From: JASHPR01 sp963833885
GTDB lineage: Bacteria > Actinomycetota > Actinomycetes > Streptosporangiales > Streptosporangiaceae
Direction of reading: 5' to 3'
NCBI GenBank assembly: GCA_963833885.1
Contig: CAWHZU010000013.1
Coordinates: forward strand, 124,001 to 188,000
Length of the DNA: 64,000 nucleotides
The notes under the pieces were generated by a model. That model was not told where the DNA came from. It did not search any database and saw nothing but the letters and a program-made list of their open reading frames with translations. Below are positions 40,657 to 48,947 of the stretch, in pieces. A program made the position numbers and the translations under genes. Every line of letters begins with the position of its first letter. The first letter of the stretch is position 1.

Positions 40657-40970
40657 CGCGTCGATGCCCGGGCCGGCCGCTCCGGGGCGGGCATCGTCCG
40701 CTCGGCCGCCCTGATGTTCAGTGCCGTGGCATCGCCGGCCGGTGGCTCGTCGTTTCCGGCACCGGGTACGACCAGGCAGGCCACGACCGTCAGTCCGTGC
40801 CGATGCTCGGCGTTGCGCAGGATCAGGTCGGCCACCAGCAACGAACGCAGCTCGCCGAAGTGCGCGGGACGGCTCGGCGCCGGGCCGCGGGCGTACACGC
40901 GCAGGACGCTGCCGGGCTCGAGGCCGATCTCCTCGACCTGCCCGGTCCGCGTGTCGTAGATCCGGAACAC
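40653..40970 (-). CDS. Cysteinyl-tRNA-synthetase-like N-terminal fragment
   Basis: The 105-residue product follows the start of CysS: MFRIYDTRTGQVEEIGLEPGSVLRVYARGPAPSRPAHFGELRSLLVADLILRNAEHRHGLTVVACLVV. The zinc-binding CGPT is ARGP and HIGH is HFGE, so both the metal site and the ATP motif are damaged. It ends in ALNIRAAERTMPAPERPARASTR just before the coupled C-terminal fragment. It lies 3 bp after dapC, in the same operon. Confidence 0.6.
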   Translation of the reverse strand: MFRIYDTRTGQVEEIGLEPGSVLRVYARGPAPSRPAHFGELRSLLVADLILRNAEHRHGLTVVACLVVPGAGNDEPPAGDATALNIRAAERTMPAPERPARASTR

Positions 40971-40973
40971 GGC

Positions 40974-42077
40974 TCAGGCCAGCCCGGCAAGGCGCTCGGC
41001 GGCGGCGGCGATCCGCTCGTCGGTGGCGGTCAGCGCGACCCGGACGTGCCGCGCGCCCCTGCTGCCGTACACCGATCCCGGCGCGACCAGGATCCCGGCC
41101 TCGGCGAGCGCGGCGACCGACTCCCAGCAGTCCCGGCCGGGGTGAGCGGCCCACAGGTACAGGCCGGCCTGCGAGTGCTCGACTACCCAGCCCGCCGCCT
41201 CGAGCGCCGGCCGCAGGACATGCCGCCGCGCCGCGTACCTGGCCTGCTGCGTGTCGGCGTGGCCGTCGTCGTTGAGCGCGGCCACCGCGGCCGCCTGCAC
41301 CGGTCCCGGGACGATCATCCCGGCCTGCTTGCGTATCGCCAGCAGCTCGGCAACCAGCGACGGGTCGCCGGTCACGAAGCCGATGCGGTAGCCGGCCATG
41401 TTGGAACGCTTGGACAGGGAGTGCACGGCGAGCAGCCCCTCGTGCGAGCCGCCGCACGCGTCGGGGTGCAGCACCGAGAGCGGGCGCTCGGTGAAGCCGA
41501 GCGAGATGTAGCACTCGTCCGAGGCGACCACGGTGCCGCGCTCGCGTGCCCACGCGACGACCTTCCGCAGGTGCTCAGCGGGCAGCACTCGGCCGGTCGG
41601 GTTTGACGGCGAGTTCAGCCAGGCCAGCCGGACCGGCTCGGGGCCGAGCGATAGCAGCCCGTCGGCGGCCACCGGCCTGGCCCCGGCCATCCGCGCGCCC
41701 ACGTCGTAGGTCGGGTAGGCAAGCTCGGGATGCACGACCACGTCGCCCGGGCCAAGGCCGAGCAGCGTCGGCAGTCCGGCGATGAGTTCCTTGGTGCCGA
41801 TCACGGGGAGGACGTCATCGGGGTCGACGGTGACCTGGTGCCTTCGCGCCAGCCAGCCGGCCGCTGCCTGGCGCAGCGCGCGGGTGCCGGCGGTCGCCGG
41901 ATAGCCCGGGGCATCGGAGGCAGCAGCCAGCGCCTCGCGCACTACGTCAGGAACGGAATCGACCGGTGTGCCGATGGACAGGTCGACGATGCCGCCGGGA
42001 TGGGCAAGTGCCTTGGCCCGGTAGGGCTCGAGCGCGTCCCAGGGGAAACGGGGCAGTCGTGCGGCTAGCGTCGGCAC
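40974..42077 (-). CDS. dapC: Succinyldiaminopimelate transaminase
   Basis: DapC acts in lysine/diaminopimelate synthesis. The 367-residue class I aminotransferase has LPRFPWDALEPYRAKALAHPGGIVDLSIGTPVDSVPDVVREAL, IGTKELIAGLPTLLGLGPGDVVVHPELAYPTYDVGARMAG, LNSPSNPTGRVL and the PLP lysine in AVHSLSKRSNMAGYRIGFVTG. The next upstream gene is fdxA, the conserved actinomycete fdxA-dapC order, which settles the subfamily. Confidence 0.92.
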   Translation of the reverse strand: MPTLAARLPRFPWDALEPYRAKALAHPGGIVDLSIGTPVDSVPDVVREALAAASDAPGYPATAGTRALRQAAAGWLARRHQVTVDPDDVLPVIGTKELIAGLPTLLGLGPGDVVVHPELAYPTYDVGARMAGARPVAADGLLSLGPEPVRLAWLNSPSNPTGRVLPAEHLRKVVAWARERGTVVASDECYISLGFTERPLSVLHPDACGGSHEGLLAVHSLSKRSNMAGYRIGFVTGDPSLVAELLAIRKQAGMIVPGPVQAAAVAALNDDGHADTQQARYAARRHVLRPALEAAGWVVEHSQAGLYLWAAHPGRDCWESVAALAEAGILVAPGSVYGSRGARHVRVALTATDERIAAAAERLAGLA

Positions 42078-42103
42078 CCGGCGGTTATGGTCGGCGGCCG
42101 TGA

Positions 42104-42424
42104 TCAGTGCGGCTGCGGTGGGTAGGACGCCACGAGCGGGTGATCACCGTGGATCTTGCCAACCTTCGACGCGCCACCGGGCGAGCCGATGTTCTGGAAG
42201 AAATCGACGTTGACCCGGTAGAAGTCCCTCAACTGGGCTGGCACGTCGTCTTCGTAGTAGATCGCCTCGACCGGGCAGACCGGCTCGCAGGCACCGCAGT
42301 CAACACATTCGTCTGGATGTATGTACATCATGCGTTCGCCCTCGTAGATGCAATCCACCGGGCATTCCTCGATGCACGTCTTGTCCAGCAGGTCAATGCA
42401 ACCCTGGGTGATGATGTACGTCAC
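42104..42424 (-). CDS. fdxA: Seven-iron ferredoxin
   Basis: The 106-residue protein starts VTYIITQGCIDLLDKTCIEECPVDCIYEGERMMYIHPDECVDCGACEPVCPVEAIYYEDDVP. The cysteines fit one 3Fe-4S and one 4Fe-4S cluster, as in mycobacterial FdxA. GTG 42424 has AAGGAG seven bases upstream. It lies 26 bp before dapC and is probably co-transcribed with it. Confidence 0.95.
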   Translation of the reverse strand: MTYIITQGCIDLLDKTCIEECPVDCIYEGERMMYIHPDECVDCGACEPVCPVEAIYYEDDVPAQLRDFYRVNVDFFQNIGSPGGASKVGKIHGDHPLVASYPPQPH

Positions 42425-42462
42425 TTCGTCACTCCTTTTCCGTCCCCACGGCTCGCAATCTA

Positions 42463-43305
42463 TCAGCCAAGCTGGATGCTTCCCGGCGGAGACGGAGAAT
42501 CTGACGGAGCCCATCCTCTGGCTCCGTCGGCGGCCATCCAGCGGTAGCCCGCATACGCTACGTAGCTGATCCGATACTGCTGGGCGTGCGACACTAGCCA
42601 CGCCGCAATTACCCAGCCCCGGCGGGCGCCCGTGACCTGCACGATCAGCCCGGGATCGGCGCGGGCGCGGGCCCGTTGCGGGCCGAAGGTCTGCGCGAGT
42701 TCCGTGGAAGCGGCATCGGTGCGGGCCGTGCCGCTGATTTTGCGGGAGTACCAGCACCAGACCGCGTGCGGATCCTGCCCGGTGAACGCGAGGGTCATCT
42801 GCGCGGCCATCGACCCGTACTGTGCGTAGGCAAATCCATCTGCGCTGTGCTGCACGTCCTGCGCTGCCTGGTAAATAGGGATCCGCCGGTATCCGGGAAC
42901 CTTCACCAGCGCGCCGAAGAACTTTGACGTTGCGTATACCGGATTTTCAAGGTCGCGCCGCGGTCCCCAGCCCTCCGAAGTCCGCTGCTGGAACACCCCG
43001 ACCGAGTCGCGATCGCCATAAGTCAGGTCCTGCAGTTTCGACTCCTGCAGCGCCGCGGCGTATGCCACGGTGACCGCGCGGGCCGGCAGCGCTTCCCGCT
43101 GTGCGACGCCGGCGATCGTGGCGGCGATCCCCGCCTGGCCGGTACCGAGCGGTATGTCCTTGCCACCGCTTGCCGCCGTGCACCCATTGCCCGAGAGCAG
43201 CGGCTGGAGCCGCTGATAGGCGATGTACCCGCCCAGCACCACGATCACGGCCATGAGCAGGCTTATCCCCGAGATCCCACGTCGGGTGCGGCGGGTTTTC
43301 GGCAC
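42463..43305 (-). CDS. Membrane-anchored lytic-transglycosylase-like protein
   Basis: The 280-residue protein has an N-terminal basic stretch and one signal-anchor (ISLLMAVIVVLGGYIAYQRL, about residues 14-33). The extracytoplasmic part contains AVTVAYAAALQESKLQDLTYGDRDSVGVFQQRTSEGWG, which recalls the catalytic-Glu region of soluble lytic transglycosylase/Rpf-like folds. It ends GYRWMAADGARGWAPSDSP. Similar proteins are common and uncharacterised in actinomycetes. It is near, but not in, the fdxA-dapC operon. Confidence 0.6.
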   Translation of the reverse strand: MPKTRRTRRGISGISLLMAVIVVLGGYIAYQRLQPLLSGNGCTAASGGKDIPLGTGQAGIAATIAGVAQREALPARAVTVAYAAALQESKLQDLTYGDRDSVGVFQQRTSEGWGPRRDLENPVYATSKFFGALVKVPGYRRIPIYQAAQDVQHSADGFAYAQYGSMAAQMTLAFTGQDPHAVWCWYSRKISGTARTDAASTELAQTFGPQRARARADPGLIVQVTGARRGWVIAAWLVSHAQQYRISYVAYAGYRWMAADGARGWAPSDSPSPPGSIQLG

Positions 43306-43463
43306 AGCACCGAAGTTACCCGCTGCGCAGCCACTGGAGTCCGGGTACCGTTAAGGCCCCTCATATCGGCTCCATCGAACCTCCCAAACGGGCCTTTACG
43401 CTAATCGGCAACCACCCTGGCCACTGATATATCCACCCTGGCCACCGGCTACGTTATGGGATC

Positions 43464-44246
43464 ATGAGCACGAACTCGGAGGCGCATCGCCGGCTGCGCC
43501 GTCAGGGGCCGGCGACGTTGCGGGGCAAGCACATTCCGAAGACCACCACGGACCAGCGACTGCTGGACCGGCGCGGCCCGAGCGACTGGGTGCATACCGA
43601 CCCGTGGCGGGTGCTCCGGATCCAGGCCGAGTTCGTCGAGGGCTTCGGGCTGCTGTCCGAGCTCGGCCCGGCGGTCGCGGTATTCGGGTCCGCGCGGACG
43701 CTCCCCGGCACCGAGGATTACGACCGGGCGGAACGGATCGGAGCCGGCCTCGCCGCGGCGGGCTACGCGGTGATCACCGGCGGCGGCCCCGGGATCATGG
43801 AGGCCGCCAACAAAGGGGCGGTGAGCGCTGGCGGTGTTTCCGTGGGGCTCGGCATCGAGCTGCCGCTCGAGCAGGGCCTGAACGAATACGTCGAGATTGG
43901 CCTGGAGTTCCGGTACTTCTTCGTCCGCAAGACGGTGTTCATCAAGTACTCGCAGGCGTTCGTGGTGCTGCCCGGCGGGTTCGGGACCCTGGACGAGACG
44001 TTCGAGGCGCTCACGCTGGTGCAGACCGGCAAGATCACCAAGTTCCCCATCGTCCTGGTGGACAGCGACTACTGGTCCGGCCTTATCTCGTGGATCCGCG
44101 GGACACTGCTGACCGAGGGCAACATCTCGGCCGCCGATCCCGAGCTGTTCCGGATCGCGGACGACCCCGAGGAGGTTGTGCGGATCATCAAGGACGCGCA
44201 CGCGAACAGCTCGGACCGGCCGGGCCGCGACGGCCCGGCGGCCTGA
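43464..44246 (+). CDS. LOG-family (TIGR00730) nucleoside 5'-monophosphate phosphoribohydrolase
   Basis: The 260-residue Rossmann protein shows VAVFGSARTLPGTEDYDRAERIGAGLAAAGYAVITGGGPGIMEAANKGA and the diagnostic LPGGFGTLDETFEALTLVQTGKI motif. Such enzymes release bases from cytokinin or purine nucleotides. Unusually for LOG, the N-terminal 70 residues are longer and basic (RRQGPATLRGKHIPKTTTDQRLLDRRGPSDWVHTDPWRVLRIQAEF), as in the actinobacterial TIGR00730 branch near folP/dapE. Confidence 0.88.
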   Translation: MSTNSEAHRRLRRQGPATLRGKHIPKTTTDQRLLDRRGPSDWVHTDPWRVLRIQAEFVEGFGLLSELGPAVAVFGSARTLPGTEDYDRAERIGAGLAAAGYAVITGGGPGIMEAANKGAVSAGGVSVGLGIELPLEQGLNEYVEIGLEFRYFFVRKTVFIKYSQAFVVLPGGFGTLDETFEALTLVQTGKITKFPIVLVDSDYWSGLISWIRGTLLTEGNISAADPELFRIADDPEEVVRIIKDAHANSSDRPGRDGPAA

Positions 44247-44306
44247 TGCCGGATTGCGTGCCTGGCGGAATACGCCATTTGGGGTCTGGCATGGCACGAT
44301 TCTTGT

Positions 44307-44864
44307 GTGCTCGTGGTGTTGCTGATCGTGGCCGTCGCCATCCTCTGCGGCGTGGTCGTCGTCGCGATGGGTCGCGGCGGGGAGCTGGCGCGGCCGACCG
44401 CTGATGTCCGGCCGCTCGACGGAGAGATCGTGACCGCCGCGGATGTGGCGCTATTGCGCCCGCCCGCCGCGCTGTGGGGCTATGACATGCGGGCGACCGA
44501 TGATGCGCTGAACATGGTCGCGCGCACGGTGACGGAGCGGGACGTAGAGATAGCCATTTTGCGGCGCCAGATCGCCGATTTGGAGGCTGCCGCGAAGGAA
44601 CCGGGGGTTCTGGCCAAGGCGCCACCTCCGGCCAAGCCGCAGGCTCCGGCCAAGCCGCAGGCTCACGCCAGACCGCCCGTCAAGGGCGTTTCCGGCCCGC
44701 TGCCATCGCCGTTCCAGCTCGGCGCCGATGCCGCCCGGCCGGCTGGGGAAGCGCCGTCGTGGTCGGCTTGGCAGCGGCCGGGCGCGTCGCCGTCACCAGC
44801 CCCGGAGCAGCCCCCGGCGGAGGAACCCGGTGAGCAGAGGGAGCGGGAGAGGGGGACCGGTTGA
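44307..44864 (+). CDS. DivIVA-like actinobacterial membrane-anchored protein
   Basis: The 185-residue product begins with a hydrophobic helix (VLVVLLIVAVAILCGVVVVAMGRGG), continues with a helical NMVARTVTERDVEIAILRRQIADLEAAAKEP coiled-coil, and ends in a Pro/Ala-rich tail with repeated AKPQAPAKPQA. Small proteins like this precede tag in actinomycetes and are sometimes annotated DivIVA-domain. Its stop overlaps the TTG start of tag (TTGA). Confidence 0.55.
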   Translation: MLVVLLIVAVAILCGVVVVAMGRGGELARPTADVRPLDGEIVTAADVALLRPPAALWGYDMRATDDALNMVARTVTERDVEIAILRRQIADLEAAAKEPGVLAKAPPPAKPQAPAKPQAHARPPVKGVSGPLPSPFQLGADAARPAGEAPSWSAWQRPGASPSPAPEQPPAEEPGEQRERERGTG

Positions 44865-45451
44865 GCGCCGCGTCTGCAGGGGCCGAGCCGGGGCCGGACG
44901 GCCTGCTGCGATGCCCGTGGAGCCTGGGCAGCACCGAATATCTCGCCTACCACGACGGTGAATGGGGCCGCCCGGTGCGCGACGACACGGGCATGTTCGA
45001 GCGTCTGTGTCTCGAGGCGTTCCAGTCCGGCTTGTCCTGGCTCACGATCCTGCGCAAGCGGGAGGCATTCCGCGGCGCGTTCGCCCGCTTCGACATCGAG
45101 GCCGTCGCGGGATTCGGCCCCGCCGACGTGGCGCGGCTGCTCGCCGATTCTGGCATCGTCAGGAACCGGGCCAAGATCGAGGCGGCCATCAACAACGCGC
45201 GGGCCGCGCTCGCGCTGCCGGACGGGCTGGCCGCGCTCGTCTGGAGCTACGCGGACGGGCCGGAACGCGCCCCGGTCACCCTGGCCGACGTGCCGGCCTG
45301 GACGCCGGGGTCGAAGGCCCTGTCCAAGGAACTACGGCGGCAGGGCTTCACCTTCACCGGCCCGGTGACCGCGTACGCCACCCTCCAGGCCTGCGGCGTG
45401 GTCGACGACCATCTCCAGGCTTGCTTCCGCCGCGGTGCCTACGCCGGGTAG
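44861..45451 (+). CDS. tag: DNA-3-methyladenine glycosylase I
   Basis: Tag removes 3-methyladenine from alkylated DNA. The 196-residue protein has LLRCPWSLGSTEYLAYHDGEWGRPVRDDTGMFERLCLEAFQSGLSWLTILRKREAFRGAF, a GIVRNRAKIEAAINNARA segment and the C-terminal GVVDDHLQACFRR with the zinc-ligand residues. The TTG start is set by the overlap with the upstream stop and a GGGAGAGGGGG ribosome site. Confidence 0.92.
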   Translation: MSAASAGAEPGPDGLLRCPWSLGSTEYLAYHDGEWGRPVRDDTGMFERLCLEAFQSGLSWLTILRKREAFRGAFARFDIEAVAGFGPADVARLLADSGIVRNRAKIEAAINNARAALALPDGLAALVWSYADGPERAPVTLADVPAWTPGSKALSKELRRQGFTFTGPVTAYATLQACGVVDDHLQACFRRGAYAG

Positions 45452-45535
45452 CACCGGCGCCTGAGCAACGCGGTTGCTGTCCTTGTGCGCTGCCCAGATC
45501 ATGCCAGACTTGGTAATTGGGGGGCGGAGGCAAGG

Positions 45536-46224
45536 ATGACCGCGTTCCCAGACGTTCCCCCTGGGGTAGACCCGACCAGGCCGAGCCCGGTTCGTCTGTA
45601 TGACTACTTCCTTGGCGGCACGCACAACTACCCGGTTGACCGGGAAGTGGCGGAGCGGCTGAAGGCCACCGTGCCCGACATCGTGGACGCGATGTTAGCC
45701 AATCGCGGGTTTCAGGGCCGTGCGGCGACGTGGATCGCCCGCCAGGGTGTCCGCCAGTTCATCGACATCGGGGCCGGCCTGCCCACGCGCAACAACACCC
45801 ACGAGGCGGTGCGCAGGGTGCTGCCGGAGGCGCGCGTGGTGTACGTCGACCACGACCCGATGGTCGCCGCGTACAGCGGCCCGCTGCTCGGGGCCGACGG
45901 GACAACGACGCTGGTCACGGCCGACTGGCGGGATCCCGGCGCCGTGCTCGGCAATCCCGGGGCTGCGGCGGCTCATCGATCTCGCGCATCCGGCCGAACT
46001 CGGTCCTCGCGGGCCGGGCGGCCCTCGCGAACGTGGCCGAGGGGGTCCACCTGCGCTCGAAAGCCGAGGTGGAGCGGTTCTTCGACGGGCTGGAGCTGGT
46101 ACCGCCCTATACCGGCGCAGATGGGGTGATGACATATGCGGGCCTTTGGGGCGCCGAGGACATCGAGGCCGCTGATACTGAGGGGTCGCGTGGAATCTAC
46201 TGTGGTGTCGCCCGCCGTCCCTGA
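45536..46224 (+). pseudogene. SAV2177-type SAM-dependent methyltransferase, broken copy
   Basis: The start MTAFPDVPPGVDPTRPSPVRLYDYFLGGTHNYPVDREVAERLKATVPDIVDAMLANRGFQGRAATWIARQGVRQFIDIGAGLPTRNNTHEAV matches the intact neighbour closely. Near 45950 the frame shifts to GLRRLIDLAHPAEL, then about 150 bp present in the second copy are missing. A third frame completes it: VHLRSKAEVERFFDGLELVPPYTGADGVMTYAGLWGAEDIEAADTEGSRGIYCGVARRP. So one frameshift and one deletion inactivate it. GGAGG lies before the ATG. Confidence 0.8.
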
Positions 46225-46248
46225 CCGTCGCGTGCCCCCGGAGCCGAG

Positions 46249-47073
46249 ATGAGCGAAGCAGACAAAGTTCCGCCTGGGGTGGACCCGACCAGGCCGAGCC
46301 CGGCCCGGCTGTACGACTACTTCCTGGGCGGCACGAGCAACCTCCCGGTCGACCGGGAGGCGGCAGAGCGGCTCAAGGTGGCGGTGCCCGAGATCGTCGA
46401 CGCGATGTGGGCCAACCGCGGGTTCCACGGCCGTGCGGCCGTGTGGCTCGCGCGCCAGGGCATCCGGCAGTTCATCGACATCGGATCCGGGCTCCCCACG
46501 CAGAACAACACCCACGAGGCGGTGCACAAGGTGGCCCGGGACGCGCGCGTCGTGTACGTGGACAACGACCCGATGGTGGCCGCGCACTCCGGGCCGCTCC
46601 TGGCCGGGGACGGGACGACCACCCTGATCATGGCCGACGTCCGGGAACCCGATTCCCTGCTCGGTGATCCGGAGCTGCGGCGGCTCATCGATTTCGCCGA
46701 GCCGACCGGGCTGCTGATGACCGCGGTCATGCATTTCGTGGCCGACGACGCGGATCCGTGGGGCCTGGTGGCCCGCTACCTGGGGGCGATGGCGCCGGGC
46801 AGCTACCTGGTGCTGTCGCACGGAACCTACGACAAGATGCCGCCGAACTCGATCCAGGCGGGCAACCAGACCTGGGCGAGAGCGACGGAGCGAACCTACC
46901 TGCGCACCAAACCCGAGGTAGAACGGTTCTTCGACGGCCTCGAGCTGGTGTCACCCTATCCGGGCGCCGACCGGCTGATCACCTACGTGGGCCTGTGGGG
47001 CGCCGAGGACATCGAGGCCGCCGATACCGAGGGGTCGCGCGGAATCTACTGCGGCGTCGCCCGCCGTCCGTGA
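46249..47073 (+). CDS. SAV2177-type SAM-dependent methyltransferase (intact copy)
   Basis: The 274-residue protein starts VPPGVDPTRPSPARLYDYFLGGTSNLPVDREAAERLK and has the SAM-binding FIDIGSGLPTQNNTHEAVHKVARDARVVYVDNDPMV, DVREPDSLL and LLMTAVMHFVADDADPWGLVARYLGAMAPGSYLVLSH. The C-terminus GAEDIEAADTEGSRGIYCGVARRP is almost identical to the broken copy. SAV2177-type enzymes are abundant in Streptomyces and often sit beside XRE/DUF397 genes, as here. The substrate is unknown. Confidence 0.88.
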   Translation: MSEADKVPPGVDPTRPSPARLYDYFLGGTSNLPVDREAAERLKVAVPEIVDAMWANRGFHGRAAVWLARQGIRQFIDIGSGLPTQNNTHEAVHKVARDARVVYVDNDPMVAAHSGPLLAGDGTTTLIMADVREPDSLLGDPELRRLIDFAEPTGLLMTAVMHFVADDADPWGLVARYLGAMAPGSYLVLSHGTYDKMPPNSIQAGNQTWARATERTYLRTKPEVERFFDGLELVSPYPGADRLITYVGLWGAEDIEAADTEGSRGIYCGVARRP

Positions 47074-47101
47074 CCGACGGTAACCGAGTGAGGAGAAACC
47101 T

Positions 47102-47347
47102 GTGAATGCCAAGCCGACCGTTGCGGAACTCGGCATCGATCTGGTCGCACAGGACTGGCAGCGGTCCGGCGACGGCGATGGCGCCCTCGAGATCGCGTTC
47201 ATCAACCAGCACCTGGGAACTAGCACGGAGTGGGTGCTGATGCGCGTGGCCGGCGACCCAGACGATCGGGTGCTCGTCTACGACCGGAACGAGTGGGAGT
47301 GCTTCCTGGACGGCGTGCGGGCCGGCGAGTTCGACGACGCGGGTTGA
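47102..47347 (+). CDS. DUF397-like small protein
   Basis: The 81-residue product ends EWVLMRVAGDPDDRVLVYDRNEWECFLDGVRAGEFDDAG, matching the DUF397 tail (xxxYxxxEWxxFLxGVxxGEFD). The N-terminal half (TVAELGIDLVAQDWQRSGDGDGALEIAFINQHLGTS) lacks the usual SSNGxxCVEVA block, so it is a divergent DUF397-type or related member. It follows the methyltransferase by 29 bp and starts with GTG after GAGGAG. Confidence 0.7.
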   Translation: MNAKPTVAELGIDLVAQDWQRSGDGDGALEIAFINQHLGTSTEWVLMRVAGDPDDRVLVYDRNEWECFLDGVRAGEFDDAG

Positions 47348-47486
47348 CCGCTGACGCTGCCCCACACCTCCCTGAACCGCTGCCCCACACCCTCCTTTAC
47401 CGGCCATTAGCAGGCCTTTCTCGAATACCGGGGCGAACCGATACGCAACCGATATCCAAAAGAAGCACATCCGATGATGGCATCGT

Positions 47487-47499
47487 TTGTGATTCACAA
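47487..47499. promoter_or_regulatory. TTGTGATTCACAA palindrome before XRE gene
   Basis: A perfect palindrome TTGTGA-T-TCACAA lies about 52 bp before the start of the XRE regulator gene, close to an AT-rich CTTAAGTAGGGCTATGCT promoter-like stretch. A second palindrome with the same core TGTGxTTCACA lies before the cluster's ATPase gene at 48907-48923. It is a candidate operator of the XRE protein. Confidence 0.6.
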
Positions 47500-47550
47500 C
47501 TTAAGTAGGGCTATGCTCAAAGGGACGTCCTGTCAAGGAGGCAATCGCCG

Positions 47551-48402
47551 ATGAGCGACGAGGCCTGTGGGGCAACCGTTGCGAAACGGCGGCTATCCCG
47601 CCGCCTCACCGAGTTGCGGCGCGCCTCCGGGCACACCGCCAACCACGTATGCGACCTGCTCGACTGGGGCCGGGGCAAGGTGGGCCGGTTCGAGGCCAAC
47701 CACTGGAAGCGCCCCGAGATGAGCGACATCAGGGACCTGCTGCGGGTCTACGGGGTCGGCGAGGAGGAACGCGCCGAACTCGAGGAGCTGGCCATCCGGG
47801 CCCGGGCGAGGCCTTGGTGGCGGGAGTACACCACGATCTTCGAGAACGAGTTCCCCGGGTTCGAAAACGACGCGGTCCGGATCCGGGTATTCATGCCGCT
47901 CCTGCTGCCCGGCTTGGTGCAGACGCCCGCCTACGCCGAAGCCGTGATGCGGGTTGGCTCGCGGCCGCCCGCCTGGCGGCGCCGGATGGTGGAAACCCGG
48001 CAGATCCGGCAGAAGATCCTTGACCGGACCGATGGCACCGCGCCCGAGCTGATCGCGGTGATCACCGAAGCGTCGCTGATGTACCGGTGGGGGACGAAGC
48101 CGGACCGGCGCGAGCAGATCATGAAGCTCGTCGAGCTCGGCGCCCGGCCCAACATCGAGCTGCGCATGCAGCGGTTCATCGATGGCCCGCCCACCGGCAT
48201 GCATTCCATGGTCAACATCTTCGACCTGCCCGACGCGGAGCCCAGCATCGTCTACGTGGAGACCGATTACTCGATCGAGGAGGTGACGACCCCGGAGTCC
48301 GTCAGCAACTACGTCCAGTCCTTCGCCCGCGCTAGCGACGCGGCGCTGGACCCCGACGACACCACGCTCTATCTGAAGCAACTCGCTGATCAACTGGAGT
48401 AA
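47551..48402 (+). CDS. XRE-family (DUF5753) transcriptional regulator, WhiJ-like
   Basis: The 283-residue protein has a helix-turn-helix (RLSRRLTELRRASGHTANHVCDLLDWGRGKVGRFEANHWKRPEMSDIRDLLRVYGV, about residues 14-67) and a DUF5753 region (MPLLLPGLVQTPAYAEAVMRVG; IMKLVELGARPNIELRMQRFIDGPPTGMHSMVNIFDLPDAEPSIVYVETDYSIEEVTTPESVSNY). AAGGAGG lies before the ATG. It is followed by a DUF397 gene four bases later. The ATPase gene lies about 0.3 kb further downstream beyond a terminator and its own palindrome. Confidence 0.9.
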   Translation: MSDEACGATVAKRRLSRRLTELRRASGHTANHVCDLLDWGRGKVGRFEANHWKRPEMSDIRDLLRVYGVGEEERAELEELAIRARARPWWREYTTIFENEFPGFENDAVRIRVFMPLLLPGLVQTPAYAEAVMRVGSRPPAWRRRMVETRQIRQKILDRTDGTAPELIAVITEASLMYRWGTKPDRREQIMKLVELGARPNIELRMQRFIDGPPTGMHSMVNIFDLPDAEPSIVYVETDYSIEEVTTPESVSNYVQSFARASDAALDPDDTTLYLKQLADQLE

Positions 48403-48405
48403 CTC

Positions 48406-48612
48406 ATGATCGACCTGTCTCGAGCCACGTGGCGTAAGGCCACCCTCAGCTCCCAGAACGGCGGCTGCGTTGAGGTCGCGTCCAATCTCCCTGACATCGT
48501 TGCCGTGAGGGACAGCAAGCGCCCGGAGGGCGGCGCCCACGTCGTCGGCCGGGCGACATTTGCCGCATTCCTCGCTGATGCGAAGATCGGCCGGTACGAC
48601 CTGCGCTTCTGA
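48406..48612 (+). CDS. DUF397 small protein
   Basis: The 68-residue product is typical DUF397: DLSRATWRKATLSSQNGGCVEVASNLPDIVAVRDSKRPEGGAHVVGRATFAAFLADAKIGRYDL. It begins three bases after the stop of the XRE gene and ends before a strong terminator, so the XRE-DUF397 pair is one transcript. Confidence 0.9.
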   Translation: MIDLSRATWRKATLSSQNGGCVEVASNLPDIVAVRDSKRPEGGAHVVGRATFAAFLADAKIGRYDLRF

Positions 48613-48636
48613 CCCGACTGAACGCGATCTATCGCA

Positions 48637-48679
48637 TGTGAAGAATCCCCCGGGCTCTCCTCCCGGGGGATTCTTCACA
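48637..48679 (+). terminator. 18-bp perfect hairpin terminator after XRE-DUF397
   Basis: A perfect stem begins GTGAAGAATCCCCCGGG (from 48638) and is completed at 48662-48678, with one further T-A pair, around a seven-base loop. It lies about 25 bp after the DUF397 stop. The symmetric AAGAATC arms could act in both directions. The rest of 48613-48947 holds no gene, only this hairpin and the palindrome at 48907. Confidence 0.88.
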
Positions 48680-48906
48680 CACTCAGCCTGTCTCGAGGCC
48701 CGGCAGTCCGACCTGGTCAGGGTCTGGCCTGCCGCGAATGTGACGTTACCGTCAGGATCATGCGTATGCCACCAACTGCTGTTCGTTCCATCTACCCTGA
48801 AGGCCATGGTTCCGTCACTATCGCGACGCTAGCGCGGGGCCGGAACGTGCCATTGGCCCGGACTTTTTCGCCCGTTGCCATTGCGTAGGCTTGCACCCGA
48901 CTCATA

Positions 48907-48923
48907 ATCTGTGTTTCACAGAT
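48907..48923. promoter_or_regulatory. ATCTGTGTTTCACAGAT palindrome before ATPase gene
   Basis: A perfect 17-bp palindrome lies 25 bp before the start of the ATPase gene. It shares TGTGxTTCACA with the palindrome before the XRE gene of the same cluster, which suggests one regulator binds both. Confidence 0.6.
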
Positions 48924-48947
48924 ATCTGAGTCCGAAAGGCGGAGGAG

